Assembly (NCBI RefSeq): GCF_000934725.1
Contig: NZ_JYNS01000001.1
Location: 372,001-436,000, forward strand
Length of the DNA stretch: 64,000 bases
Direction of reading: 5' to 3'
Origin: Methyloterricola oryzae
GTDB taxonomy: Bacteria; Pseudomonadota; Gammaproteobacteria; Methylococcales; Methylococcaceae
Shown: positions 26,749 through 35,424 of the stretch, piece by piece
How positions within the stretch are numbered: the first letter of the stretch is position 1
How the letters are laid out: each line of letters starts with the position of its first letter
The notes under the pieces: generated by a model
What the model was told of the DNA's origin: nothing
What the model saw: the letters and a program-made list of their open reading frames with translations, nothing else
Databases searched by the model: none
Position numbers and translations under genes: made by a program

Positions 26749-27582
26749 CTACGAGCCTGGCCGGGACAGGGCACACCCCGATTCGTGAGGCTGCGCGGCT
26801 AGGAAGGCGGCAATACGTTCGGAGGCCAGGCTGCGCTCGCTCTCGCTCAACCTGGGATTGAGCGGCGGCATGGCGGTGCCGGGACGCCAGCGGGCGGGCT
26901 CGATCATCCAGGCCTTCAGATCCTCCGGCTTCCAGCGGCAAGCCGCCTGGGCGAGATCCTCGCCGACCTTTGCTCCGCCCATGCCGCGAATGTGGTGGCA
27001 GGTCAGGCAATATTCCTGTGAAGCCTCGAAGCCTTGCAGCACCTCGGGGCTTGCATCGGACGGCAAGAGGCGGCGCTCATCCGCCGCCGACTGCAGTTCG
27101 ACGCGGGTGACTTGATAGGGCCAGCCGTAGGCGCCTTGGCGCAGCAAGTCCTCAGACCCCAGGTTGTCCCAAATCAGGTAGTAAGGCCCCAAGGCTATGC
27201 CCTGCTCGTGCTGCTGCCGATTGTCCACGGCAAAAGCCGCGCCGTCTTCCCGCCCGAAGGCAAGATAGGCCCGGTGGCGGGCAAAGCGGGATGCCGGAAT
27301 CACGGAGCGGTAGCCATCACGGGCAAAAAACACGACCGCCGCGTCTTGGGCCTTCCAGCCCTCGCCAAACCAGCGGCCCAGCAACTCGTCAGCGGGCAGA
27401 GCCCGGTAGCGGACGCGAAGCGGGTCGTCCGGCGTGGATGTGTGGGGCTCCACCACCTCGACGGTCCGGGCCTTCAGCGCATACTGCCGCTCCAGCTTTT
27501 CCGGCACCGGCAGGTCCAGTGCGACGGCCTGTCCCGTCGAGGCGATCAAGCACAAGGCTGCAAACACCACGCGATTAAGCAT
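26749..27582 (-). CDS. Periplasmic mono-heme cytochrome c with N-terminal sulfite-oxidase-fold-like region
   Basis: 277 residues from ATG 27582, chosen because GGGGAGG lies six bases upstream and a signal peptide (MLNRVVFAALCLIASTGQAVA) starts there. An upstream ATG at 27597 lacks these features. The first 170 residues (RYRALPADELLGRWFG ... GWPYQVTRVEL) resemble the molybdopterin-binding-domain fold without its cofactor cysteine. The C-terminal part is a cytochrome c with CLTCH and a plausible methionine ligand in PGTAMPPLNPRLS. It probably shuttles electrons in the periplasm; the partner is unknown. Confidence 0.78.
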   Translation of the reverse strand: MLNRVVFAALCLIASTGQAVALDLPVPEKLERQYALKARTVEVVEPHTSTPDDPLRVRYRALPADELLGRWFGEGWKAQDAAVVFFARDGYRSVIPASRFARHRAYLAFGREDGAAFAVDNRQQHEQGIALGPYYLIWDNLGSEDLLRQGAYGWPYQVTRVELQSAADERRLLPSDASPEVLQGFEASQEYCLTCHHIRGMGGAKVGEDLAQAACRWKPEDLKAWMIEPARWRPGTAMPPLNPRLSESERSLASERIAAFLAAQPHESGCALSRPGS

Positions 27583-27652
27583 CAAAGACCTCCCCATAGA
27601 TCTGACTTCAGGCACGGCGCAAGGGCTTCCCGCTCCAAAGCCCCGGTTAGGA

Positions 27653-28243
27653 CTACTCCCGCGGGGCAAGCTGAGGCTCCGCCGGTTCGGCGTCGGGCGC
27701 GCTCAGTTCCCCAACATCGGGCACGCCGGCAGCCGCTGGCGCCTGCGGCTCCGCGCTCTTGCCATTGAACTGCCAGTAAAGCTGCTGTTCCTCGGCGATG
27801 ACGGCCTCGACCCGGCTGACCAGCAGGCGAAACGCCCCATCTTCGTCCGCGCTGTCCTGATAGGCATCCGCCCCGGTTAGGTAGAGCCGGTACTCCCGCT
27901 TCATGGACTCACAGGCCTTGCGATAGGCCTGCCAGGTCTCGGCCGGGCGCAACAGGCTGTCCACGGAGCGCAGGATCGCCACCAGCGAGCCCAACACGGC
28001 GGTGGCTCCGGGCACCCAGGCATTCTCGCCCCACACCTGCAGGATGGAGATCAAGGCGCCCAGCACGATCACCAGGATTGCCAGCCCCAGATACCGGCTC
28101 TTCTGGGTGTCGGCCTTGCCGGTATACCAATCTTGCTGACCTTCCAGTACCGATTTGAAATAGAAGTCCGCGCGCTGCCGGCGGTTTTCGATGAAGGCCT
28201 TCCAGTCCAGAGGGGCCTCGGCCCCCAGGGCATTTTCGTCCAT
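27653..28243 (-). CDS. SLATT/DUF4231-type two-transmembrane protein
   Basis: 196 residues. It has an N-terminal amphipathic region (FIENRRQRADFYFKSVLEGQ), two adjacent membrane segments (YLGLAILVIVLGALISIL at about 50-67 and VPGATAVLGSLVAILRSV at about 76-93), a helical region with AETWQAYRKACESMKREY and an alanine/proline-rich tail. This is the layout of SLATT proteins, often predicted pore-forming effectors that sit beside nucleotide-sensing or defence genes. No such sensor is next to it; the downstream gene, 70 bp away, is the cytochrome c. A stand-alone housekeeping or stress role is as likely as defence. Confidence 0.72.
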   Translation of the reverse strand: MDENALGAEAPLDWKAFIENRRQRADFYFKSVLEGQQDWYTGKADTQKSRYLGLAILVIVLGALISILQVWGENAWVPGATAVLGSLVAILRSVDSLLRPAETWQAYRKACESMKREYRLYLTGADAYQDSADEDGAFRLLVSRVEAVIAEEQQLYWQFNGKSAEPQAPAAAGVPDVGELSAPDAEPAEPQLAPRE

Positions 28244-28543
28244 GGCACACTCCTTTGGCTGTCAGGTTCGCGACGAGAGGCACGCGGGATTATGCCGCGG
28301 AAACCCACCCAAGAGGTAGTCAGCCAAAGTGCACGATGTGAAGCCTGCACAGTTGTGCCGCATGAAACCCCTTCAGGGAATGCTAGCGCATTGTCATTTG
28401 TGGTCTGAAATACGCCAAAACCATCCTAACCGTGGGTTCACGAAAATGCGGAGATGCATTACATTCCGCCTTTTGAGCAAAGGGCGCGGAGTGCCCTTCG
28501 ATTGCACTCCACTATCAGCCACCAATACAGGGCGAGGAAGCGA
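28244..28543. other. Divergent intergenic region
   Basis: 300 bp between the leftward SLATT gene and the rightward small membrane protein. It must hold both promoters, but I could not assign boxes, and I see no RNA gene or repeat. Confidence 0.4.
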
Positions 28544-28702
28544 ATGAGCAGAACAGATATTATCGCCTGGGCCGCGGCGATCTTTGCCTTGGCCTGGCTG
28601 GCCTATGACCGCCAGTCACTGCATCCCGAGGGAGACTGCCAAGCTTACGACCGTGTCGGAAATGGTATCGGATGTGAGGGGTATGACATCGGCGACCGTT
28701 GA
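28544..28702 (+). CDS. Small single-pass membrane protein
   Basis: 52 residues from ATG 28544, preceded by GAGGAAG. One membrane helix (about residues 6-21, IIAWAAAIFALAWLAY) is followed by a short hydrophilic tail with two cysteines (GDCQAYDRVGNGIGCEGYDIG) that could pair. No family is recognised. The ribosome binding site and the clean membrane helix make translation likely, but it is a short reading frame without homology support. Confidence 0.5.
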   Translation: MSRTDIIAWAAAIFALAWLAYDRQSLHPEGDCQAYDRVGNGIGCEGYDIGDR

Positions 28703-28826
28703 AATCGACTGAGCCGAACCGAAGGCACCGTCAACCCTGCGGTTCAGCAGTCAGCGAGACGAGCAAGAAAAGCTACCGACAAACAGCCCGAGCCTTGAGA
28801 GCAACGCTTCCGGGGCCAGGCGCACC

Positions 28827-30008
28827 TTACTTGCGGCACACACGTTGGTAGACATCAAGATATTTTTGGGCGATGGTATCCCAGCCATATTGCGACGCAG
28901 TTGACTTGGCACCTTGCCCCATTTTAATGCGCCAATCAGGCTGCCTTAGCACATCGATGACAGCTGCCGCGAGTGCCTCGGAATCATTCGGTGTGACTAG
29001 AATGCCGTTCTCACCGCTCACTACGATATCGCGGTTGCCAGAAATATTGCTGGCGACAACGGGAACGCCGGCCGCCATAGCATCAAGCAGGGCAAGGGAA
29101 AGCCCTTCCGACCCTTCATTGATACCGGAAGAAATATACAGCTCCGCAGCCTGATAGAGATCGGCGAGGTGGTCTGTCCGAGATTCCGAGGACGGGGAAA
29201 CCTGGGCGCTGAGAGGAAAATCAAGCTGTCCGGGACACAAGACTTTTCCCTTGAGTCCGAGGCTCTCAATAAGCGGCAACAGCACCTCGTTTCTTCTACC
29301 CACAATAGCCAAGTACGCATTGGGTTCTGCACGAACCACAGAGGACATGGCTCTCACCATCACCTCATGGCCCTTGCGGGCATTATAAGTGCCCACCATT
29401 ACCAGCAGCCTGGCGTTCTCTGGGAGACCGAGCCAAGCCCGACCAGCTTCTGCCGATCCGCGAGCGAAGCGATCCAGATCAACGCCATTGGATATGGAGA
29501 CGATCTTGTCCGCGGGAGCACCGGCATCGCGCAAAGAATTCTCGATGCTCGCACTAATAGCGGTCAGAGCGTCTGCGCTCTCCAACGCGTACGTTATCTT
29601 TTCAGCGATCACCGGATCGAGCCGCAGGCCATGCCCCAACTCAGGTATAACGTGAATATCGACTCCGTGTGGCGTAATTACCAAAGGCACCCTTGAAAAC
29701 CTTTTGAATCGCGCAGCGAGGTAACCGCAGGGATAAGTGACGTGGGCATGTATCAGGTCACACCCGTTTAACAAACAGTCATACCCAAGCTGAGAAACCT
29801 TTACAATATCAGGCAACTTCTGATTTAAAATAGGATATCGATAGACTGGATACCCAAATTTGAACTTGCGATTCTTCCACCATCCTCCAGGACCAATGAC
29901 TCTAACCTGGTGTCCAAGCTTGGTTAATGCGGTCGCCAGATAGTAGACCACCAACTCCCGCCCCCCAATTTGAGGCAGAAAGCTATTAACGTATAACGCG
30001 ATCTTCAC
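28827..30008 (-). CDS. GT4-family glycosyltransferase of the exopolysaccharide locus
   Basis: 393 residues from GTG 30008, which has GGAG five bases upstream; a GTG two codons earlier is less favoured. The N-terminal Rossmann domain starts KIALYVNSFLPQIGGRELVV, with the glycine-rich GGRE loop. The C-terminal donor domain contains LLVMVGTYNARKGHEVM and the ESSGINEGSEGLSLALLDAMAAGVPVVAS-type GT4 E-x7-E region. It transfers a sugar from a nucleotide donor with retention in the cytoplasm. It lies at the left edge of the polysaccharide locus and has visibly lower GC than the SOS region. Confidence 0.9.
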   Translation of the reverse strand: MKIALYVNSFLPQIGGRELVVYYLATALTKLGHQVRVIGPGGWWKNRKFKFGYPVYRYPILNQKLPDIVKVSQLGYDCLLNGCDLIHAHVTYPCGYLAARFKRFSRVPLVITPHGVDIHVIPELGHGLRLDPVIAEKITYALESADALTAISASIENSLRDAGAPADKIVSISNGVDLDRFARGSAEAGRAWLGLPENARLLVMVGTYNARKGHEVMVRAMSSVVRAEPNAYLAIVGRRNEVLLPLIESLGLKGKVLCPGQLDFPLSAQVSPSSESRTDHLADLYQAAELYISSGINEGSEGLSLALLDAMAAGVPVVASNISGNRDIVVSGENGILVTPNDSEALAAAVIDVLRQPDWRIKMGQGAKSTASQYGWDTIAQKYLDVYQRVCRK

Positions 30009-30236
30009 AAGCACTCCAACTAGTTAGAGGCGCCCTGCATAGAGCGACCAGCATCAAGCACTCATATTTTCAAAACGTCAGCCGTGCCCCATGAACCGAA
30101 TGATGGAAATTAAATTATCTGAAGTAGGGCAAAGTGTCCGCCTCTGACTGAACAGAAAAACCTGCCAGCTTTCTGAACGCCACCGCCACTCGCAAGCTCA
30201 ATGTGACAATGCACCACTTCCCATGAAAATCGCAAA

Positions 30237-31424
30237 TCACTCTGGAAGAAACAGGTCATCAAAGGAATATCCGACAGTCAAGAAAACAAGATTTCCGTAG
30301 CCCGTACCTTGTTGGTTGTCAAACTTCTGCGCACGAAATGTATACCCCGCATTAACCGCCCAATTATGCGTCCATTGCCAACGCAAATTTGGCGACACTT
30401 CGAAGAAGTCTCGATTGTTAGCCGAACTTGTCGAGCTACCAATGTTCTCGTTTTTAAAGTATTGCGCAAGAAGTCCGGCAAATAAAGTCTCGGTAACGTA
30501 TCCCCGTAAGTCTAGCTTTACACTATCACGTTGCCGCTGAGTACCGAATCCACTGGGCTGCACATCGTGCGCTATTGAAATATCAACCTGTCCGATATCA
30601 AACTTTTTGAAAAAGGTAAACCCAAGCAAGAAGCCAATATCTCCACCACCGCTATTATCACCTTCACTGCTAGCCTGAATATATCTACCGCCCACATTCA
30701 GAGCAGTCCGAAATGTCTCCGAATAATCATAAGTCACCGGGAATCTCAGCATGTAGTTATCAGCCAGATACCCAGTATCACCAGTCACATGCGAGTAAGA
30801 CGCCTCCGTTCCGACACGCAATCTGTTTGTAATTGAGTAATCAAGAAGAACATTGCCACCCTGAGACGTCGAACCGGTCAATTGGGTAGAATTAGAAAAA
30901 CCACTGGCCGATTGCCCATAAGAGTTTTGATTATACAGATACCCGATTGTTAACCTCGAATTTTCTGACAATAAATACTGCCAACTAGGGTTTAGGTTAA
31001 TTCGCTCACGCTGAGTCGTAGAGCGCAAGTCACCGGTATCCGCTATCTCAGTACGTAATGTCGCTATCTTGGTATAACGAAAATCAAGATTCAAATTGTG
31101 TCGCCCGAAATCGTAACCACTTACAACCCGATAAAATTGATCTTCAGTATTAAACTCAGAATTATCGATATATCGGTTGATTGCTGCAGATGTTGTCGTT
31201 TGCAACTTGAACGGGCCACTACCATAGCGAAGAGCCAGCCCTGGATAAACAACCATTCGCCAAGTGGATAGCTGAGAATCTGCCTGAAGAAACAGGTTAT
31301 CGTTAAAACTGGTTTCACCGGCAATACTAGGAAGCAGCGCGAAGTCGGCAGCCCACAAGCCAGTCGGCGAAGACCCGCAGATCACGAAACCAGCAGCAAG
31401 TAAGGCGCTATTGTTGATTTTCAT
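30237..31424 (-). CDS. Outer-membrane beta-barrel protein of the exopolysaccharide locus
   Basis: 395 residues with a signal peptide ending GLWA. The mature protein is a continuous set of alternating strands (TSFNDNLFLQAD, LDFRYTKI, LTIGYLYNQNSYGQ, FDIGQVDISIAHDV, NAGYTFRAQKF), typical of a barrel of roughly 16 strands and of barrel proteins found in exopolysaccharide loci. It may form the outer-membrane channel or a secretin-like partner for polymer export, but this is inferred from location. The gene is markedly AT-rich, about 40 percent GC in places, unlike most of the window, which suggests horizontal acquisition. Confidence 0.75.
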   Translation of the reverse strand: MKINNSALLAAGFVICGSSPTGLWAADFALLPSIAGETSFNDNLFLQADSQLSTWRMVVYPGLALRYGSGPFKLQTTTSAAINRYIDNSEFNTEDQFYRVVSGYDFGRHNLNLDFRYTKIATLRTEIADTGDLRSTTQRERINLNPSWQYLLSENSRLTIGYLYNQNSYGQSASGFSNSTQLTGSTSQGGNVLLDYSITNRLRVGTEASYSHVTGDTGYLADNYMLRFPVTYDYSETFRTALNVGGRYIQASSEGDNSGGGDIGFLLGFTFFKKFDIGQVDISIAHDVQPSGFGTQRQRDSVKLDLRGYVTETLFAGLLAQYFKNENIGSSTSSANNRDFFEVSPNLRWQWTHNWAVNAGYTFRAQKFDNQQGTGYGNLVFLTVGYSFDDLFLPE

Positions 31425-32183
31425 GAAAATACATCACTCCTAGTGGACCAGTCTCCGTAATTTAGAGGGAAAGGCGTGTGAGGCTAATGCGCCGTCAAAT
31501 TCGCGTTCCGAACACGCAGTATACAACGCAGCGCCTGTGTCAGCGTCCTCTATTCTGGCCTACGCAAGCCAGAGCAACTTTTCAGAATCGAAGCCGCAAC
31601 GCAAACAGCCCTAACCCGGCCACCGATCGCGCGGACTTCTGAGGCGATTCACGGCGCCCAGCGCTGTCTTTGTTGTCCGCAAGCGATGCGGACGTCCAAA
31701 TTTCACCAACACGCCACCGCGTCACAGCCGTTTGATTATAAGTTATCACCGCCTTTGTGACCCGATCCATGAAGCCCTGCATGGCGCATGCGCCGTAATT
31801 CTGTCGATGGCGAGGTCAATAAGGCTTTCGGCGTTCGCTTCATTGTTAGGATCAAGACCTCAGTGCTTCAGCAAGTCAGCGCATTTCATGCATTTAGCGA
31901 CGGTCATGAGGCCCGCCCGCACTAATGGTGATGCACTTAAAGCTTCGATTCAAAACTAGAAAGCCCTACGTTGTGGCGATAAATGCGGGGGCGACGACAA
32001 GGGAACCTCGGATTTGCGCACGCATCCCGCAGTTCATAATTGCGCTGCCGATAACGGCGAGAGCAAGTGGCTGAATTTGTGAGTAAACGGAAAACAGAGC
32101 CGTTCCGGTGATGGGCGCTTAGACCTTCCAGGCTGGATCTATTCCGCGCTTCCCAAGGCGAAACCTCTCACGTTTGTAACTAG
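31425..32183. other. Long intergenic region with no intact gene
   Basis: About 760 bp between the barrel gene and the terminator of the glycosidase-like gene. No good reading frame with a ribosome binding site is seen. On the minus strand a weakly protein-like stretch at 31746-31907, broken by one in-frame TGA, could be a relic. The promoter of the barrel gene must lie near 31430-31600. Confidence 0.45.
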
Positions 32184-32222
32184 AAAAAAACAAGACACCG
32201 GGCGATTGTGTCGCCCGGTGTC
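32184..32222 (-). terminator. Rho-independent terminator of the glycosidase-like gene
   Basis: On the minus strand a perfect 12-bp stem (GACACCGGGCGA pairing with TCGCCCGGTGTC, 5-base loop; 32194-32222) is followed by TTG and then a run of seven T. It lies 35 bp after the stop of the leftward gene that ends at 32257. Confidence 0.93.
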
Positions 32223-32256
32223 CGCTGTCACAGTCAGTTTGGCTTGCGCGAACGCT

Positions 32257-33666
32257 TTACTGACACCTGGTATTGAGGGGACATGCGCTGTTGATGAAGC
32301 CTTTGCGACCGTCGACCAAGGGCTTTACGTTCCAGATTGGATCGTTCGCCTGCTGCCCGATCGTCCAGAACACATAATTTGCAAGCAGACCTCTAGGGTT
32401 AACTACGCCATAATTAAAAAGGTCGGTCAGGGAAAGACGTCCGCTTTGGAGGAACGGTTTGACCCCAAGCTCTACATTCGCCGCCAGAGGCATCTTGCCA
32501 TAGTACGAAGGATAGTAGGCATAGCTTTCGATAGTCGTCGTACCCGAAAGCGGCGGTATCAAGTCCGGACATCCAATCCCAATCCCGAGTGAGTGCGCAT
32601 AGGGAATCAGTTGATCGAGCTGCGCCTTGACCCAATTCACGGTGACCGAAACCTGTGAACGCGGGAAAGCACTTGCTAAAGCCGCCATACCACTCTTGAG
32701 TCCATTGGTATAGTTCTGCAGCGTATAACCGCTTGGGTTGGTCATCACATCAACGCCGGACAGTGAATTTTCCGAAGTCGCGATGCCTTCGAAATTCGAA
32801 TCGGCATCGAAGCGCTGACCCAGTGCCGAGTAAAGCGCGTTCAGACGAGCCTGAACGGCCGGAACCCAGACCTTGGCTACACAGGATCTGACTGATCCGT
32901 CAGAGTTGTATCGTACGGACTGTCCACCCTGGTATTCCGCCGTCAGCATATAATTCGGCACGCAAGGCGTGTGTCTAGTGGCAAACGTCTTGAACATCAT
33001 GGTCAGCCAATACTGCTTGCCCATGGATTTTGCCTTGGCGAGCTCCGTCGCTATCTCATTGAAGTTGTAGACGCCTTTTCCACCCTCGACCTCTCGCCAA
33101 TAGTGCCAAGCATTTATTCCTTTGAAATAGGGATCGCCATTAATCTTGTCTAAATTGGCCACCCCAGCATCTTCGTAGGCGATCACATAATGACCGGGAT
33201 TCCACTTCTTTCCAGAGTTGGTGCTGGTAGTCGAAACGGAAACCGGTGCTGAAGCGGTGACTGGCGCACTGCGGGTGAACGTTCCGGTCACTGTCTCGAT
33301 CGCACCGGAAGTAAGTGTAACGACGGCCTTGATTGTATGCCCGCCGGTCGCGATGGTATTCGTATCGAATGGGTTGGCTGTCCCATTAGCGGCAGTGCCC
33401 GCGAAATCATAGGGACCTGCGCCTTCGGTTTGCTTCAGACCGTTGTCCAGATAGAACTGAACAGACTTGACCGCTGCGGTTGAGTTAGTGAACACATAGA
33501 TGTTCCCGCTCAGGGCTTGTCCAGCCAAGGTGCTTGGTGCTGAGCGGTTTGACGATGCACTGACAAGCAGGCTGGATGCGGCAGCCGCTTCCGACGAATG
33601 GAGTGCGAACATAACACTCAGGCTCGAACACAGAACTCCGAGCCATTTTGTTGAACGGTTACCCAT
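32257..33666 (-). CDS. Secreted glycoside-hydrolase-like protein with N-terminal Ig-like module
   Basis: 469 residues from ATG 33666 (GAGGG at about six bases); a GTG 14 codons upstream has no such site. A signal peptide (core LGVLCSSLSVMFALHS) is followed by one Ig-like module (about 30-135: SGNIYVFTNSTAAVKSVQF, YDFAGTAANGTANPFDT), a serine/threonine linker and a TIM-barrel-like domain (about 155-469). That domain has GINAWHYWREVEGGKGVYNF, the typical entrance of GH5/GH42-clan enzymes, and an ATSENSL segment that could hold the acid residue. It may trim or release the polymer made by this locus. The Ig-like module is shared with the SGNH protein at 47288-51085. Confidence 0.72.
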   Translation of the reverse strand: MGNRSTKWLGVLCSSLSVMFALHSSEAAAASSLLVSASSNRSAPSTLAGQALSGNIYVFTNSTAAVKSVQFYLDNGLKQTEGAGPYDFAGTAANGTANPFDTNTIATGGHTIKAVVTLTSGAIETVTGTFTRSAPVTASAPVSVSTTSTNSGKKWNPGHYVIAYEDAGVANLDKINGDPYFKGINAWHYWREVEGGKGVYNFNEIATELAKAKSMGKQYWLTMMFKTFATRHTPCVPNYMLTAEYQGGQSVRYNSDGSVRSCVAKVWVPAVQARLNALYSALGQRFDADSNFEGIATSENSLSGVDVMTNPSGYTLQNYTNGLKSGMAALASAFPRSQVSVTVNWVKAQLDQLIPYAHSLGIGIGCPDLIPPLSGTTTIESYAYYPSYYGKMPLAANVELGVKPFLQSGRLSLTDLFNYGVVNPRGLLANYVFWTIGQQANDPIWNVKPLVDGRKGFINSACPLNTRCQ

Positions 33667-34172
33667 AAAAACCCTCAGTAAGATATTTTTAGACAAATGT
33701 ATTTTCACACTGCAGCGTCAGTTTTTTTTACAAAATGCGGGCCACTTACAAAAAGTTTCGCATTTTCATATACTTAAATCTGACAAACGGGGTTCGCACC
33801 GTCTTCACATTTCATTTATGTCGCCAGGAAGCGACATTCGCGTGATTGCTGATGGTTACCCAGGGATCGCCCGTGCCGAACCTGGCAGCGGAACGGGATT
33901 TCTTGGCGCGACGCCCGAAAGCAAAAGCAACACTCACAACTGCTTGTTAAATCAAAATATATTTTTGACCTACCCTCGCCTCCCGGCGAGAGCTGTTGGG
34001 AAATAGAGGCCAAGTACCCAGTTGCTGTCGCCGCAGCACAACACCCAGCTTGACGCGACTCTGAACGACCAGACATGAACTGTCGCGGACAGAGCTTGAT
34101 CTGCTCGATGTCTCGCGCCTCGGTTATACTTCGCTAACACTCAAGTTCAGTCAGGTAAGAACGAGGCCCCTT
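33667..34172. other. Divergent promoter region in the exopolysaccharide locus
   Basis: 506 bp between the leftward glycosidase-like gene and a rightward GT4 gene. The first 120 bp are AT-rich with T and A tracts. A perfect inverted repeat ATGTCGC (33818-33824) and GCGACAT (33831-33837), 6-base centre, could be an operator. No gene is seen. Confidence 0.45.
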
Positions 34173-35405
34173 TTGCCTACCCTGCTTTCGATCAACAACT
34201 ATTACTATCGGCGTGGTGGCGCCGAAGCCGTTTTTCTCGATCACAACGACCTCTTCGCGGAATTGAACTGGGACATCGTGCCTTTCTGCATGCAGCACCC
34301 AAGCAACCTCCCGAGCCCATGGTCGCCCCATTTCGTCGAGGAAATCGAATTTGGTGCGCAGTATTCAGTGCTGCAAAAGCTGGTGCGCGTGCCCAAGGTC
34401 ATCTATTCCCTGGAGGCCCGACGCAAGCTTGATTCCCTGCTGTCCAAGATCAAACCGGACGTCTGCCATGCCCACAATATCTACCATCACATTTCACCCT
34501 CTATCCTGGGGCTGCTGAAGCGACGTGGAATCCCGACATTCCTCACTCTGCATGACCTTAAAATCGCCTGTCCTGCCTATAAAATGCTCAGTCACGACGG
34601 GGTCTGCGAACGTTGCAAAAACGGACAACTCTTTGAGGTGGTGAAGCACCGATGCCTCAAAAGTTCGCTTGGGCTCAGCGCAATCGCCTATCTCGAAGCT
34701 GTCGTCAACCGGTCACTGCGAAGCTACCAGGACAATGTCCACCGATTTGTGGTCCCTAGCCGCTTCTATATTCAGAAGCTGATAGATTGGGGCTGGGATC
34801 CGGCACACTTCGCCCATGTTCCGAACTTTGTTCGCGCCAAGGACTTACAGCCTGACTACACGCCCGGACGCAAACTGCTCTATTTTGGTCGACTCGGGCA
34901 CGAGAAGGGTCTGCACACCCTGATCAGAGCCTGCGCCCTTACCAAGGCAGGACTGCGTATCGTCGGCACCGGTCCGGAGGAAGCGAGTTTGCGGGCCTTG
35001 GCTGCGACTTTAGGAACTAATGTGGAATTTGCAGGCTACAAGACAGGAAAGGACCTCTATGATGAAGTCCGCATGGCACGTGCCGTGGTTCTGCCGTCGG
35101 AATGGTACGAAAACGCGCCCATCAGCCTTATGGAAGGCTATGCCCTGGGGAAGCCTGCCATAGGGGCCCGCATAGGCGGCATTACCGAAATGATCCGCGA
35201 AGATGAAACCGGCAAGACCTTCGTCAGCGGGGACGCCGACTCGCTTGCCGAAGCGATATCAGAGTTTCTAAACCTGCCGGATTCCCGTCTGGAGGAGATG
35301 GGGCGACTTGCCCGTCAGTGGATGGAAGCGGACTTTTCCCCCGATGCTTATCGCGGTCGGATTTTGGCCCTCTACCAGGAGGCTGCGCGCATTCCGCTGT
35401 CATGA
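34173..35405 (+). CDS. GT4-family glycosyltransferase
   Basis: 410 residues from a TTG preceded by GAGG at seven bases. The N-terminal domain begins LLSINNYYYRRGGAEAVFL with the glycine loop, and has DVCHAHNIYHHISPSIL. The C-terminal domain contains LLYFGRLGHEKGLHTLI, LRIVGTGPEEASLRALA and the donor-binding ENAPISLMEGYALGKPAIGA. It adds one sugar to a lipid-linked intermediate on the cytoplasmic face. A run of cysteines (AYKMLSHDGVCERCKNG ... HRC) between the domains is found in a subgroup of GT4 enzymes. It is followed 19 bp later by another GT4 gene in the same direction. Confidence 0.9.
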   Translation: MPTLLSINNYYYRRGGAEAVFLDHNDLFAELNWDIVPFCMQHPSNLPSPWSPHFVEEIEFGAQYSVLQKLVRVPKVIYSLEARRKLDSLLSKIKPDVCHAHNIYHHISPSILGLLKRRGIPTFLTLHDLKIACPAYKMLSHDGVCERCKNGQLFEVVKHRCLKSSLGLSAIAYLEAVVNRSLRSYQDNVHRFVVPSRFYIQKLIDWGWDPAHFAHVPNFVRAKDLQPDYTPGRKLLYFGRLGHEKGLHTLIRACALTKAGLRIVGTGPEEASLRALAATLGTNVEFAGYKTGKDLYDEVRMARAVVLPSEWYENAPISLMEGYALGKPAIGARIGGITEMIREDETGKTFVSGDADSLAEAISEFLNLPDSRLEEMGRLARQWMEADFSPDAYRGRILALYQEAARIPLS

Positions 35406-35424
35406 AGACTCACAGGAATCATGC

